From Ceratodon purpureus (lineage: Eukaryota > Streptophyta > Bryopsida > Pseudoditrichales > Ditrichaceae): DNA of 64,000 nucleotides. Numbering within the stretch: position 1 is the first letter of the stretch; the number at the start of each line of letters is the position of its first letter. Below are positions 24,543-34,966 of the stretch, one piece after another. The stretch covers positions 53,805,477-53,869,476 of the forward strand of contig CM026426.1 in the NCBI GenBank assembly GCA_014871385.1, given 5' to 3'. The notes beneath the pieces are model-generated. The model made no database searches. It was not told the DNA's origin and worked only from the letters and a program-made list of their open reading frames with translations. Position numbers and translations under genes: made by a program.

Positions 24543-27136
24543 ATATAGAGAGGGCCCTCTAAATATTAATCCCACCTCTGCACTCTTCGTAAATGACGTC
24601 CTTCGTTAAACCGTGCATAGGGTCGGACAGTAATCTGAACTGACCAAATTGGCATTTGAAGAGTATGCAGAATATGTATACAAGTGGTATCGGTCGAACA
24701 CACTGTACTCTAGTTTGACAGAGCACCTTCCTGACCTCCTTCGCTTCCACGACTGCAAAAGAGTACCGGCGGAGGTCGTGAGTAACGTACCAATAACTAA
24801 GCCACAACAAAAGGAAATGTAATTTACATTCACCGTACGAAAAGAAACTAACCATCATGCCGCCAAGGGAGTTCTGGTAGCGTTGCAAAGAGATCCTTTT
24901 TAGCGGAGAGAAGTCTCCATATGGGAGACCACGCCTACCTTACTTCTTCAAAAAGCATCCCATGATGTTTCTTGAATTCAGCGTGTGCGGTGGCTTTCCT
25001 TGATTCCTCCGCTTTTTTTAAGTCATCGTCGTATTTGGCCAACTCTTCTTTGTAACATCTGTAATCAAATGTACACTGGACGTAATCCTTCATTGCGTCG
25101 ATATCTTCGTATGGCACACCTTCTTCGACATTGAGCACGAGTGCATCAATACGCTTGCTGACTTCCTCAATCACTTCCGGAAGTACGGGATGTTTTTTGT
25201 CAACCTGCACAGTGACACGTTAGTGTGACAGTATACAGAACAGAAACTGATATTGTAGTTCTTCGAAAAATAGAAATAAGAATACATCATGGTAAGTAAT
25301 GGACAGTGTCTCTAACCTTTTTTCTTATCCACCAGTAAGCAAGCTCTTTAAGTGTCACCCGGAACTCCTCCTTTGTGATGGAAGTGTTCCACTTGTCCAA
25401 GAAGTCCAGTCCGCTCTCACAGTCCCAACTCCATGGCAATTTTACGTCTCCCCCAACGTCTCCTAGGTGATACAGTCCGGGTTTGCGTGGTTCTTCCGGA
25501 CGCTTTGGAGGCGATGGATACCGTTGAGCCAAGTCGGCATCCCAGAGGATTTGGAGACATTGTTCACCTCTACCTCCTGAAGCATACTATAACGTCTAGT
25601 AAACCTAAGTAAAGTTTCCGGGTGATAAGTGAAGGGCCCCGGGGACCCCTTTCCTTCGGCCCAGTACCGTCTTAGTTCTGAAATGCTGTCACCATCCCCG
25701 ACCCACACTCTTTCTGCGCGCACTCTCTCCAGAGTGGGTTCTGAACTGTCCGAATCAGGAAGGGGAGTCGTTGGTTCTGCCAGTAGCGACTCTTCGTGTG
25801 TCATATCGTCACCGTGACTTTGCAGTAAAACATCTCCGACATTACGATGATTGTGCATCTCATTACTATCTTTGATGGCTATGCTAGTGTCACAAGAGGA
25901 ATCACGAACATTTCTGAACGTGCATTGACTATTACAACAAGAGTGTGAACATTCCCTAGAGTAGTATCCCGCAAACTGTCCTCTGACAACATTTCGTACT
26001 ACTTTTGAGAACCTCTCACGTAATGTGTCGATAGCTTCTTGTTGAGCACGTACCTCGTTATCTGATTTGATCAAAATTGTGCTCTGGTTTTCTACACTCT
26101 TGTCCCTTGTCTCCCGATAGGCCACGTGAAAACTAATATCCCCCTTTCCAGAATGTACGTCTTCAGATCGATTACCCCGTATAAAAGGCACGCACTCCAC
26201 GTTGTCATCACTCTGTGACCCCTGATCTTGCGCATTAGTGTCACAAGGCATCAGACTTGCGGACTGCAATACCCCTCCTGGAGTCATCGGCAATGAGCTG
26301 TCGCTCCCCTTTCTCCCCGTCTGGTCTGTGTCACCTTGCGACAGTAGTCGCTCCAGAGCGTCAACCTGAAAGAACACGGTACGCCTTTTCTTCACTCCAT
26401 TCGCAACCGCCCCCTCCCCGGCCACAGTGTCCTCTTCTCGGAGTTCCTGTTCGTGGTGACACTCCCCTTCGGCCTCTCCTAGGTCATCCTGAGTGTGATC
26501 CAGTGACACAGTTGTTGGATGCCTTCTACAGCTACGGAATGGGGGGGCCGCTCCAGTAGCAACTGGCTTCCTTTTCCTCTTCGAATCAACCCCGCCCTCC
26601 GCATCTCCCATGACCCCTGAGACTTTCCCGCAGTACAGGTCCGCGGCCGGCGCGACATTATGCCCGGCTGTGCTCATCCCTCCCGTCTGCTTACCTAAAA
26701 TCCCATTTGCCTTCGTCAATTTCTCTTGTGATTTGCTCTTTACAGGCACAGCTCCTCCCTTCACAGACCTTGTAGTTGCTGCTGCAATCTTCGCCTTTGT
26801 TGCCGCCGTTGTCTTCCCGAGGACCTCAACTCGCTTCCCCTCTCCACGTTTGAAATCCGGGTACGGTAGGAGTAAAGCCTGTGTACCATCCGGATGCTTC
26901 GCGGCTTTGCATCCCTCAACATAGCGGTGTTTGTTTAACATCATTTTGTTGGAGGAGTCCCCCTTCCCGCAATGGATGCAAACAAAGTATTTCCTCACCC
27001 CGTTCGGCTTCACCTTCCCCTTACACACAATTGCAAACTCCGCCATTAGGTCCTCTACTCGCTTCCGACTAAGGTACGTGACCTCGTAAGTTATCCCGTA
27101 CATCACACAGTGCAGTGTCACTGGCTCCTCCGCCAT
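24543..27136 (-). CDS. Zinc-finger-like accessory protein of the MULE (multi-exon)
   Basis: I do not recognise a named family. The ATG at 27136 starts a long frame (to 25463). Residues about 49-75 hold YFVCIHCGKGDSSNKMMLNK followed by HRYVEGC, i.e. CxxC then His and Cys, resembling a BED/C2HC-type DNA-binding finger, followed by Lys/Ala-rich basic linkers and a long disordered region. Near 25.53-25.58 kb the coding-like frame changes (intron or frameshift) into DADLAQRYPSPPKRPEEP and SGLDFLDKWNTSITKEEFR, ending at a GTTAGA donor near 25316. Another exon follows (about 25208-24945, VDKKHPVLPEVIEEVSKRI, then a charged helix). A further frame to 24543 (VVEAKEVRKVLCQTRV) may be the last exon. It lies just upstream of, and in the same direction as, the Ulp1-like gene; one joint transcript cannot be excluded. 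It could correspond to a mudrB-like helper by position only. Confidence 0.6.
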
Positions 27137-27350
27137 GTGGCTGGCCCTGTAAATCTACGTAGAGTTGCCACACTTTGGAAAACCGGAAGGAAAAAAATTG
27201 AGGAAACAGTACTTGTTCAGGACTCCGACAGATGCTCCACACTTATTCTGGCAATAGACAGGATGGTGAAACCAATCCTTGTCGTTCCTTTCGACGTCAT
27301 CCCTATGCAGGTACTGATCTGTACACTCTAGAAACCCTTATGTAATCAAC

Positions 27351-27360
27351 CCTATATATC
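27351..27360 (-). promoter_or_regulatory. Probable TATA box for the leftward MULE genes
   Basis: GATATATAGG on the - strand, about 215 bp upstream of the ATG at 27136 and about 590 bp inside the inner edge of the right terminal repeat. Motif and position only. Confidence 0.45.
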
Positions 27361-27951
27361 GTGTGCTTCAACGCTCTAACCCTGAGGTTCGAGAGAAATG
27401 ACTGGATTTTTTTAAGCAATCGTAAACCCTAATGACGTTGGTGAACACTAGAAATTGGAAAACGACATGAGAAGTGTCTTACCTTAGAATGCTCCAGAAA
27501 ATACTGTCCGTCTCCACGGGCGCTTCCGCGGTGCTCCTGCTCACAATGCAGAGGTCAGCCAGATGGGCGGTAAACGATCCCATCCCGCAAAAAAACAACA
27601 AGAGAAATAGAAAGGAGAATAAGGCTCTACCGGAGTCCGGGATACGTACCTCCATAACACTGGAAACTCCCACAGATAACAAGAGACTCCTTGAAAGCTC
27701 TGCTCCAGCGCGTTGTGTAAGGTGTCAAGTCGGCAGCAATAACCATGTTGAGGGCGCAATGATGATTTCGTCTCCAAATCGGCGTGATGTGACTTCTTGC
27801 GACGGGGAGTTGAAGACGCTACTCAATATCGTACACCCATAAATCAATGTTCCTTGAAACCCTACAAATTCCACCCCCCCAAAACGTCCAGAAACCACAT
27901 TGCGCCATGAATTCTCCAGAGACCCTAAACCGCAACAAAGCACTCTCGAGA

Positions 27952-28269
27952 CACTGGAAACCCTATTCGGGAGGAGCAGGGCGATCCGGATGGCTGACGT
28001 CATTGTGACGTCAAAATATTTGGGGTTACGGTCAGTTTGGGGGTTCCAGTGTCTTGGTGATCGGGCAGTGTTTAGTGTCACATGCTCCTCGAATGTCGGG
28101 GTGTCTCGGGCAAACAGTGTCACCCGTTTGATGAAATTTACCGGAATCGCGATTTACCGAAGCTGGCGGGGCGGGGGGAAACGCGGGATGCCAGTGTGGA
28201 GCGCCACGATGGACGCCACCGCGCGCCGCTCCTGCCTTACCCTTCCCTACATGCGATATAGCATTCTCC
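27952..28269 (-). repeat. Right terminal inverted repeat of the MULE
   Basis: 318 bp, inverted partner of 15320-15651. It begins inside with CACTGGAAACCCTATTCGGG and ends CTACATGCGATATAGCATTCTCC, immediately followed by the target duplication CCCTTTGTT. Confidence 0.93.
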
Positions 28270-28503
28270 CCCTTTGTTTTCCAATGAGTGCAAGGTTTTC
28301 AATGCAAGATGGAGTAGGTATGTGCTTAGCCCTTTATTTCAATATAAAAGGTTTTTGATGCAAGATAGGGTGGGCACATGCCAACCACTTCTTTTCACTG
28401 AAAAAGAGTGATTTTTGATGCCTGATGAAATGGATATTGGGTAGACATGTGCCCATCCCTTATTTCCAACATGTGCAAGGCTTTCCATGCAAGATGGGCC
28501 ACA
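28270..28503. repeat. Degenerate minisatellite flanking the MULE
   Basis: About four imperfect units of 45-70 bp, each with the elements CCCTTTATTTC, GCAAGG or AGGTTTTT, and ATGCAAGATGGG, followed by ACATGTGCCCA. The left flank of the MULE (GTGCATGTGCCCACCCTTTGTT, split by the insertion at 15319/15320) is the missing half-unit. The MULE therefore inserted into this array. Confidence 0.6.
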
Positions 28504-30598
28504 ACATTATCCAAAGATAACCTTATTGAAGTCGTTTATAGATACTATACATTTTCCTTTATAAAAAAAATTATAAAAATAAATAAAAATAAAAAGAGAA
28601 ATAAAAAAATGCACATCAATGTGCACTTTCAATGGAACAAATTTTATTACAACAATCACTGCTCAAGCCTGGGTGAAGAAAGTACTTACAATGTAGTGTG
28701 TCACATGCCCTCACCATGGGCCACAATAAATGCTCTCCTAGAACTCTCAATGACCGTAAACTTGATCTAAAATATTTGCTCATCAGGACTCCGCCAATAC
28801 TCGGCTTTCAGACCACACTCCCTATTTTTCCACATAGTTGCGGATCCTGCTTTAGTACACAATTGGATCCCTCTACATCACTTGCAGACATAATATGGTA
28901 GCTCATTATATGTATAATCTGATCACTTATATTGTGGACTCTTGACATAACTTGAATGCTATACATAAATCAACAACATCAAAGCCATTGTTTTGTCTCA
29001 ACAGCTGGCCTTAAACGGCTATCACAACCAAATAGGAACTCAGTTCTCACGCATAACAAAACTGAGAGGAGATTAATTGCATCACACTTGATGACCATTC
29101 GTCAACATACACAAAAGAAAGGTCTTCAAAGTTGTGAAAGAATCGCTCTGATTCCCACAAACAGAGACAACACAAAATCAAGACCATCAGCTTTTGCAAC
29201 CACCGGATATTTAAATAGAATAGGCCGACAAGGAGGAGGATTTTGAACCCCTAATGTCAAAATCAACCCGATCAGGGTCAATTTCGGTTTGGTCAGGCTC
29301 GTAGTTACTAAATTTAGATCAATTGAATTTGCTGATTTTGGCAAATTACAGATTTTTTTTTATACCTTTCCGAAAAGTCATCTCATGCTTCAAAATTTCT
29401 CATACTTTAGGAGATATTTCCAGTCAAAGTTAGATAACATTATTTGAAATTTGCCCAAACTCCAGTATATGCTCATTTATTCTCAAAAACCGCCCAGAAT
29501 CAATTAAATTGTAGAAACTTCAAAAATTCACTAGAAATTGAGATGTTACTTTTTTTCAAGTTTTGTTTTTTTTCGTGTAAATAAGGTTTTAACACATAAT
29601 CTCACCGTTTGGATTTTCAATGTGATTATTCATCAAATGCCATTTTTATTGTCAAAGATTGGCCTTTGTAGTTGAATTTCACCATACCTCTAAGTAAATA
29701 ATCAAGCATTTCTTTGGGTTTTAAAGGTCGTATGACGGTAAAAATTGCAAAAGTATGTTCCTAACTCATCTAAAAACAAGAATTTGAAGAGCCTCATATC
29801 AAATTTTCTACCAAAAATGGTGTTTTGGGCCCTCAAAAAACTAGTCATCCTTTTTTCAACAAGCAAAAAAAACTTTTTTTCCATCTTTAAACATTATGAT
29901 CTCACAATTGGTACGGAATTTGGATTTAAGATTTGACATACGTATGCACATACAAGTTAGGTACACAATCTTATGGTTTCATATTCAAAAATACATCAAA
30001 AATTAAAAATTTGCACCTTGTATTTCAAGAGGGCAGTTTTGAAGGTATTTTGGAATTTTGAGGGCATATGACATTAGAGGTTAATACACCACATTATCAC
30101 AAGATCGTTTGCACGTGACTCTTGAAAGAAAACAAGACACTTGTTAAACATAGGATAATATCGATATTTTGGGAGGTTTGTCATCTCCCAATTTAATGCA
30201 TCTGGTACAATGTAGGTAAAGTACACATGAGGTTCTAATACTTGTCTAGAAATGAGCCCAACTAGAAAATTTCCATTAAATTGGGAGACGGTCATGCATT
30301 GAGAATAGGAAATGAAACCAACGGATAATTTATGCAAACATATATTAGATTTTTAAGACAAAATACAATTTAGGTCGAACCGACCTAAATTCACAATATG
30401 TCACTGGCCCAAATATAAATGTAGAACCATTTAGGTTGCCTCAACCTAAATTGTTGCCTATAGTTGATGATAGATGACACAAAATCAACGGAAATCAAGA
30501 ATTTTGTATAGTTGCTTTCCACACAAAAAAAACATATAATCCACTGGCATTCAAAACCTTCACACTATCAAATTCAATGCTATATGTCTATTTTGATT
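28504..30598. other. AT-rich stretch without genes; two short hairpins
   Basis: No convincing coding frame. At 30368-30392 and 30432-30455 two palindromes (TTTAGGTCGAACCGACCTAAA and ATTTAGGTTGCCTCAACC...) lie about 64 bp apart; they resemble in design the palindrome array at 34.1 kb. Confidence 0.5.
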
Positions 30599-33500
30599 CC
30601 GTGGAAACAAATCTCTCCATGGAGGCCTTTATAATGTCCGCTTGTTTCTGCAAGATCTTCATTGTGGGATCCTTTCTGCTTCTCCGTTCTGTGACATCGT
30701 TCTTCACTTTTAATTTCCAAGCAGTTAGAACTGTATCGGTACTCTGCCATGATTTAGGCACATCCTTTTCAACTCTCCAATGGAGTCTCCCATCTACATC
30801 CCAGCCTGTATAAAATTTTAAAACATCTTAATCTCGCAAAATTGGACAGTAGAACTCTTCTTGGATTGTGTTTGGCAGATCGGGGATTGAATTAGGGTCA
30901 GTTAGGGCCCCTGCAAGCTAGAAAGAACGGACATCTTCATCGTAGGGTCGTAATGCTAGGAAGTATTGTGCAAATAGGTCTCGGGCAGCACAGGAATAAA
31001 GGTCCAGGCCAATCTCATTTGTGACCAACAAAATGATCATCTTCAGCGTATTCTTTGCGCGGAGCTCCATCTTCCTCAACACATCTTTGGCAGAATGGGC
31101 AAGCTGAGTGGACGGCCAAAAACCGTGTTGCAAAGCGGGAGGAGCATCAAAAGAAATTGCCAATGCATTTTTTATATCGTTCCGATAGTATGCTTGAGGT
31201 GCTCATAGAATTGTCTGGACTTGCATTAGGTGCAAAATGGGGTCATGAAAAGGCCGTGTAAGCCTGCCCAAATTAGGTGAACTTCTTGCCCAAAGCCCCT
31301 CTGCCGCTGGCAACGGATGCCAGAATCGCTGCCCGCAGGGTCCTCGGTGGCGCACTTTGAACAAAGGTCCTTGGAATATGCGAGCTGACATGATTGGGTC
31401 GGCTCGAGGTTTGGTCCCAAGTGGGCAGAATGCTGTCAGCCCGCCACTGTAGCAGCTCCCTCCACACGCCTTGCGGGGAGGTCATTGGTTCGACCCCCGG
31501 TGGCGTTTGCTGGCACCACAGTGGCACCTTTGGTGCCTTGTCAAAAAGTATGCGGGCAGCGGCCATTTTTTTCTCTCACGTGCTACTTACACGGCCTTTT
31601 CATGACCCGATCTTGCACCTAATGACTGAATCAATTGATAACCTCTCCTTATGATCAACAAAGCCTGACAACTCCTTAACCACATCGGATAGCTGCCGCA
31701 TCTCGCAAGGCGCCTTGGCACCAAGAACACTACGCGGCCATAAAGATCAACCTCCTGAATCCTCCTTCCACAACTTTATGCCACATCCATCGCCTTTAGG
31801 CAACCAGTTGTCGTCGTGGCAGAATATCTTATACTTCATGAATGGGCCTCCAGTAGAATCGACATAGAACTTGAACTGATGAGCTTTTGTATGACCCATT
31901 AATGTGTCGTCACCACTCACCATCCAATCCGCGTGGAATTTCTTGAAATCTGGGGCCTTTTGAATGAGGTGCAGAATGGTTGGAACTGTTTCATTCTTCA
32001 TGAAGAACTTCATTAGGAGAGGAATTGTGGAGAAGTCCTCCCTCCGCAAAGCCATGCTCGATCGACCAAAGAAGGCATCTATATTGTCATGTGTGTCACC
32101 GACCAACATGAAGTTTACATATACTACGCAAAACACATGCTTCGCTACTTATAGAGATTAAAATGAGAAAAGAAATATGTTCTTGTTATCGCTAACAACA
32201 TTATCCATTTGCACATTAAGGTTGGAAGGTAATGGTTTTGCTGATAGAGCAACCCTCTAAGGGGGGCCAAGAGGATTGAGGCAAATCTCTTACCCATGTA
32301 GCAGAGCGGCATATAGAGGAGGGGAAGGGTCTTTTGGAAAGAGTTCCCTGAAGGATGACTTAGGGGGTGATTCCTGATTGCGAAGGAGCTTTGCAAAGGA
32401 TCCAACCATATAATTAGCATTGTGGGGAGTAAATGTCAAGGCTAAAATGAGCATAATGCTGGTCTAAATGTCCATGAGCTAGCATTCCCGTGCCAATGAG
32501 AGGAAGCTTCATGAGACCATCTAAGTATTTAACCTTGTGGGATAACATCAGCAAAGCCATCTTGGAGTGGTCCATTTTATCATGCATAATTGTGAGAACT
32601 TCATGTATTGTAGCCTTCGAACTAAATTGATTTAGGTAGTACAAGTCTCTATGCACTATGGAAGAGTCCATGTAGACCTTCATCTTCCTGGATCATAAGT
32701 AAGATGCTTGAGAGCGAGTTTGGATCAACCTCTTCCAAGACTAAAACTCATCACATATTGAGCAACGAGCAAAGTTTTCTCCTGCTTGTTTATTGTAATA
32801 TTTTGGATAGCTAAGCCTCCTAATCTTGCTGAAATTAGAAGTCGACATTGGGGGCAAACCACAATTCGCTAGCACTCACCCAGAAGCAGAATCTGTTCCT
32901 TCCATTTGAATTTGGATGGAAGACCTTAGCAACATCCGTCTCTCCTATAAGAAGAACACGAGTCTTCTGGGGCATGTGGTCGGCATGACTATCAAGAATG
33001 GCGCCTAGGACTGTAATTGCTACAATAGTGTGATTTCTAGGTTTTCAAAGACCAGTGTTCTTGTCGAATTGAACTTCAAACACCAGCGTACTTTGCACTT
33101 CAATATAATGTATTGGAACTGACACCTATGATCATCCACGCGAAGGAGCAAACATCTATATCCTCCAGAGTCACAACATTCCTCCCTATGGCATTTTTGT
33201 GGATCTGTCTATGAACGTCTAGTTTGATATGGTTTGAAACGGCAGGCTAGTCTTGTTATACATATGAGACCGCAGAGTAGAGATTTTATTTCTAGGATAG
33301 TGTTGGACACAATGTTGTGCACAACAAGTATTTGACGCTACTAAGTTGATTGATGGCTAGGTCATGTGTATTTGGAGGCGTATTATGAAATTGGAGGCAA
33401 CATATTCTTAGAAGTATTGTCATATGATTGGGCATGGTCACCAATGGATCTGTTATGCTCTGCAACCCACAGGTTATAGACATCACCTTCACTATAGTGT

Positions 33501-33660
33501 TGCAAACTAACTCTGTCAAGATAGACGCGATTGATTTGCCACGTCTTGAATGAGTACTTCCAATCATCCTCTCCCTCCTCTTTGATCAACAATCGCGAAA
33601 CATGGACTACGACAACTAAATTACTTAGGGGACCGACCGAATCAACAACCATGCTCGACC
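30599..33660 (-). pseudogene. Decayed DUF7869-type gene
   Basis: Pieces of one leftward gene. Recognisable parts in order: LLIKEEGEDDWKYSFKTWQI (33.6 kb); IMHDKMDHSKMALLMLSHK and GTGMLAHGHLDQHYAH (32.5 kb); VNFMLVGDTHDNIDAFFGRS and STIPLLMKFFM (32.1 kb), the signature I associate with DUF7869 proteins; then EMRQLSDVVKELSGFVDHKE (31.7 kb), RNDIKNALAISFDAPPAL (31.2 kb), and a last exon 30804-30599 after a TATACAG acceptor, WDVDGRLHWRVEKDVPKSW to a TAG. Frame changes and stops separate the pieces, e.g. a TAG after DEDVRSF near 30918 beyond which the same frame continues coding-like (AGALTDPNSIPDLPN). A 401-bp inverted-repeat element (31224-31624) interrupts an exon. Whether this family is host or transposon-borne is not known to me. 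Confidence 0.6.
31224..31624. mobile_element. Non-autonomous inverted-repeat element, family X, copy 1
   Basis: 401 bp with about 39-bp terminal inverted repeats: CATTAGGTGCAAAATGGGGT continuing to CATGAAAAGGCCGTGTAAG at the left, and its inverted partner ending CTTGCACCTAATG at the right. The interior is GC-rich and holds a perfect Pol III B-box-like GGTTCGACCCC (31487-31497) preceded by a tRNA-like D-arm/anticodon-like stretch. A second, inverted-orientation copy lies at 57343-57731. No clear target duplication is seen here. It sits inside the DUF7869-type pseudogene. Confidence 0.8.
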
Positions 33661-34075
33661 TAGGATTACGGATTAAGCCCTCGGATAATGGAATATTGTT
33701 GGCATTGCAAATCGTAAAAATCTTGTTTTACCATAATCTAAAGGGGACCACCAAAAAGTCAAGAAAGGTCTAGGTTGACTGATGCTTCAACCGGCACGTC
33801 ATTGTCTGAAGAGTAATGCATGATTAATGACATAAATCAATCAGACGTAGGTAAGTATACATTTGACTACTAAATACAATTCATTTGGAAGGTGTAAGGA
33901 CAAGTCAGAAGTTATAAACAAATCATGTCTACTAAATAAATAGCTAAGCTCGAATTGAGCTAAAAAGTTGATATCATAACATCACAATGAGACAATGACG
34001 TGATCACTATATACATGTCTATTACTCATAATAAGATCTTTAATCTTATCTCATAGTCATATACACAACATTCCG
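33661..34075. other. Spacer before the palindrome array
   Basis: No gene seen. One divergent palindrome of the array type occurs at about 33942-33964 (TAAGCTCGAATTGAGCTAA). Confidence 0.4.
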
Positions 34076-34356
34076 AGTCGAGCTAAAGTGATTCCATTGA
34101 ATGCAGAGCAGTTTAGCTCGACCTGAGCTAAGTACATCTCATGAATGCAGATAAGTTTAGCTCAAGTCAAGCTAAATTGCATGTCATGAAAGCAAAGCAA
34201 TTTAGCTTGAGTCAAGCTAAATTGCCAAACATTCATTAGATGTAATTTAGCTCGACTCGAGCTAAACTGATATGCATTCATGACATGTAGTTTAGCTCAA
34301 CTTGAGCTAAACCGCATCTACTAAATGCAAAGAATTTTAGCTTGACTCGAGCATAA
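34076..34356. repeat. 45-bp tandem array of 21-bp palindromes (TTTAGCTCGACTCGAGCTAAA type)
   Basis: Six palindromes begin at 34112, 34156, 34201, 34246, 34291 and 34335, a period of 44-45 bp; a half-unit precedes at 34076. Each is a near-perfect inverted repeat around TTTAGCTCRA..TYGAGCTAAA with compensating changes (e.g. TTTAGCTCAAGTCAAGCTAAA). Linkers share the words GCATTCATGA/TCATGAATGCA and ATGCAAAG. No gene overlaps it. Confidence 0.75.
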
Positions 34357-34660
34357 CTGTAGTCCGCAAAATATGGCGGGATTATAGGGCTCTTAATTGG
34401 CGCCCTTCTTACAACCAGATTCCTAGAGTGGGAAGAAGGCAATGCCTGCTTTGATGTAATGTGATCAAAGTGCTTACAAGCACAGGCTGGATCGTCTAGT
34501 CATACACGGAGCATAAACAACTATCGCAATAGAGGAGATCAATACACAGTCAAGTGTGATGAATTTTCAAGTAACTCAAGAGAATATGTATGCGAGAGAA
34601 GGCGCAATATAGCTTTCGGTTAAAAACCTTGAGCTCCAGAAGAGTAGTGGACGCTACCAC

Positions 34661-34966
34661 TTGCGCAAGGAGCAAAAGAGATTAGAAAAGACTTCAAGCA
34701 ACAATGATTCCAAAGGTTATTCTCTAACCTGTGACCGTTTGAGAGGGGCTCAGATTTTAAAATTAGGCATGAATAAAGCCGAACAATTCTCCCATCAACA
34801 TTATGTGGTGTTGGAATCCTTAAGAAATCCAGCTTTTCTTAAACTTCGACAATTCTTACTTGATGCTGAAACAGGATCTCCAGTTTTGGTGAAAGACAAC
34901 GAGACACTTGGTAAATATAGGATAAAAGGTAAGATGCAACTTCAAATCATCTTAACCTTCAAATAG
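34661..34966 (+). CDS. Hypothetical exon-like frame, 101 codons
   Basis: In an AT-rich region this frame stands out: it has balanced codon use (SSNNDSKGYSLTCDRLRGAQ, AFLKLRQFLLDAETGSPVLV) and reaches a canonical GTAAGA donor after YRIKG at about 34930, where the true exon would end. I recognise no domain and found no convincing neighbouring exon, so it may be a gene fragment. Confidence 0.3.
   Translation: MRKEQKRLEKTSSNNDSKGYSLTCDRLRGAQILKLGMNKAEQFSHQHYVVLESLRNPAFLKLRQFLLDAETGSPVLVKDNETLGKYRIKGKMQLQIILTFK

Larger units (their letters stand above)
15320..28269. mobile_element. Mutator-like element (MULE), 12.95 kb, convergent transposase and ULP/zinc-finger genes
   Basis: Long terminal inverted repeats (15320-15651 and 27952-28269) begin GGAGAAYGYTATATYGCATG read inward from each end. 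The element is flanked by a perfect 9-bp direct repeat, CCCTTTGTT at 15311-15319 and 28270-28278, the target-site duplication length typical of Mutator. Inside, a MULE transposase runs rightward (15950-20012), a small + ORF follows (20239-20649), and two genes run leftward (27136 to about 24543 and about 24409 to 22021) encoding a zinc-finger-like protein and a Ulp1-like protease. Convergent arrangement recalls MuDR; ULP cargo recalls Kaonashi MULEs. The transposase gene carries N-terminal disruptions, so this copy may not be autonomous. The intact target duplication and well-preserved terminal repeats (differing at scattered sites) suggest a fairly recent to intermediate age. Confidence 0.92.

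Noticed and set aside
26257-27072. + strand frames opposite the zinc-finger-like gene
   Set aside because: Pro/Ser-rich shadows of the - strand frame, which has an ATG, a finger motif and an upstream TATA box.
31400-31510. A genuine tRNA gene in the family-X element
   Set aside because: The B box is good, but no clean cloverleaf or acceptor stem could be folded by eye, and the copy at 57.4 kb differs in the stem regions.
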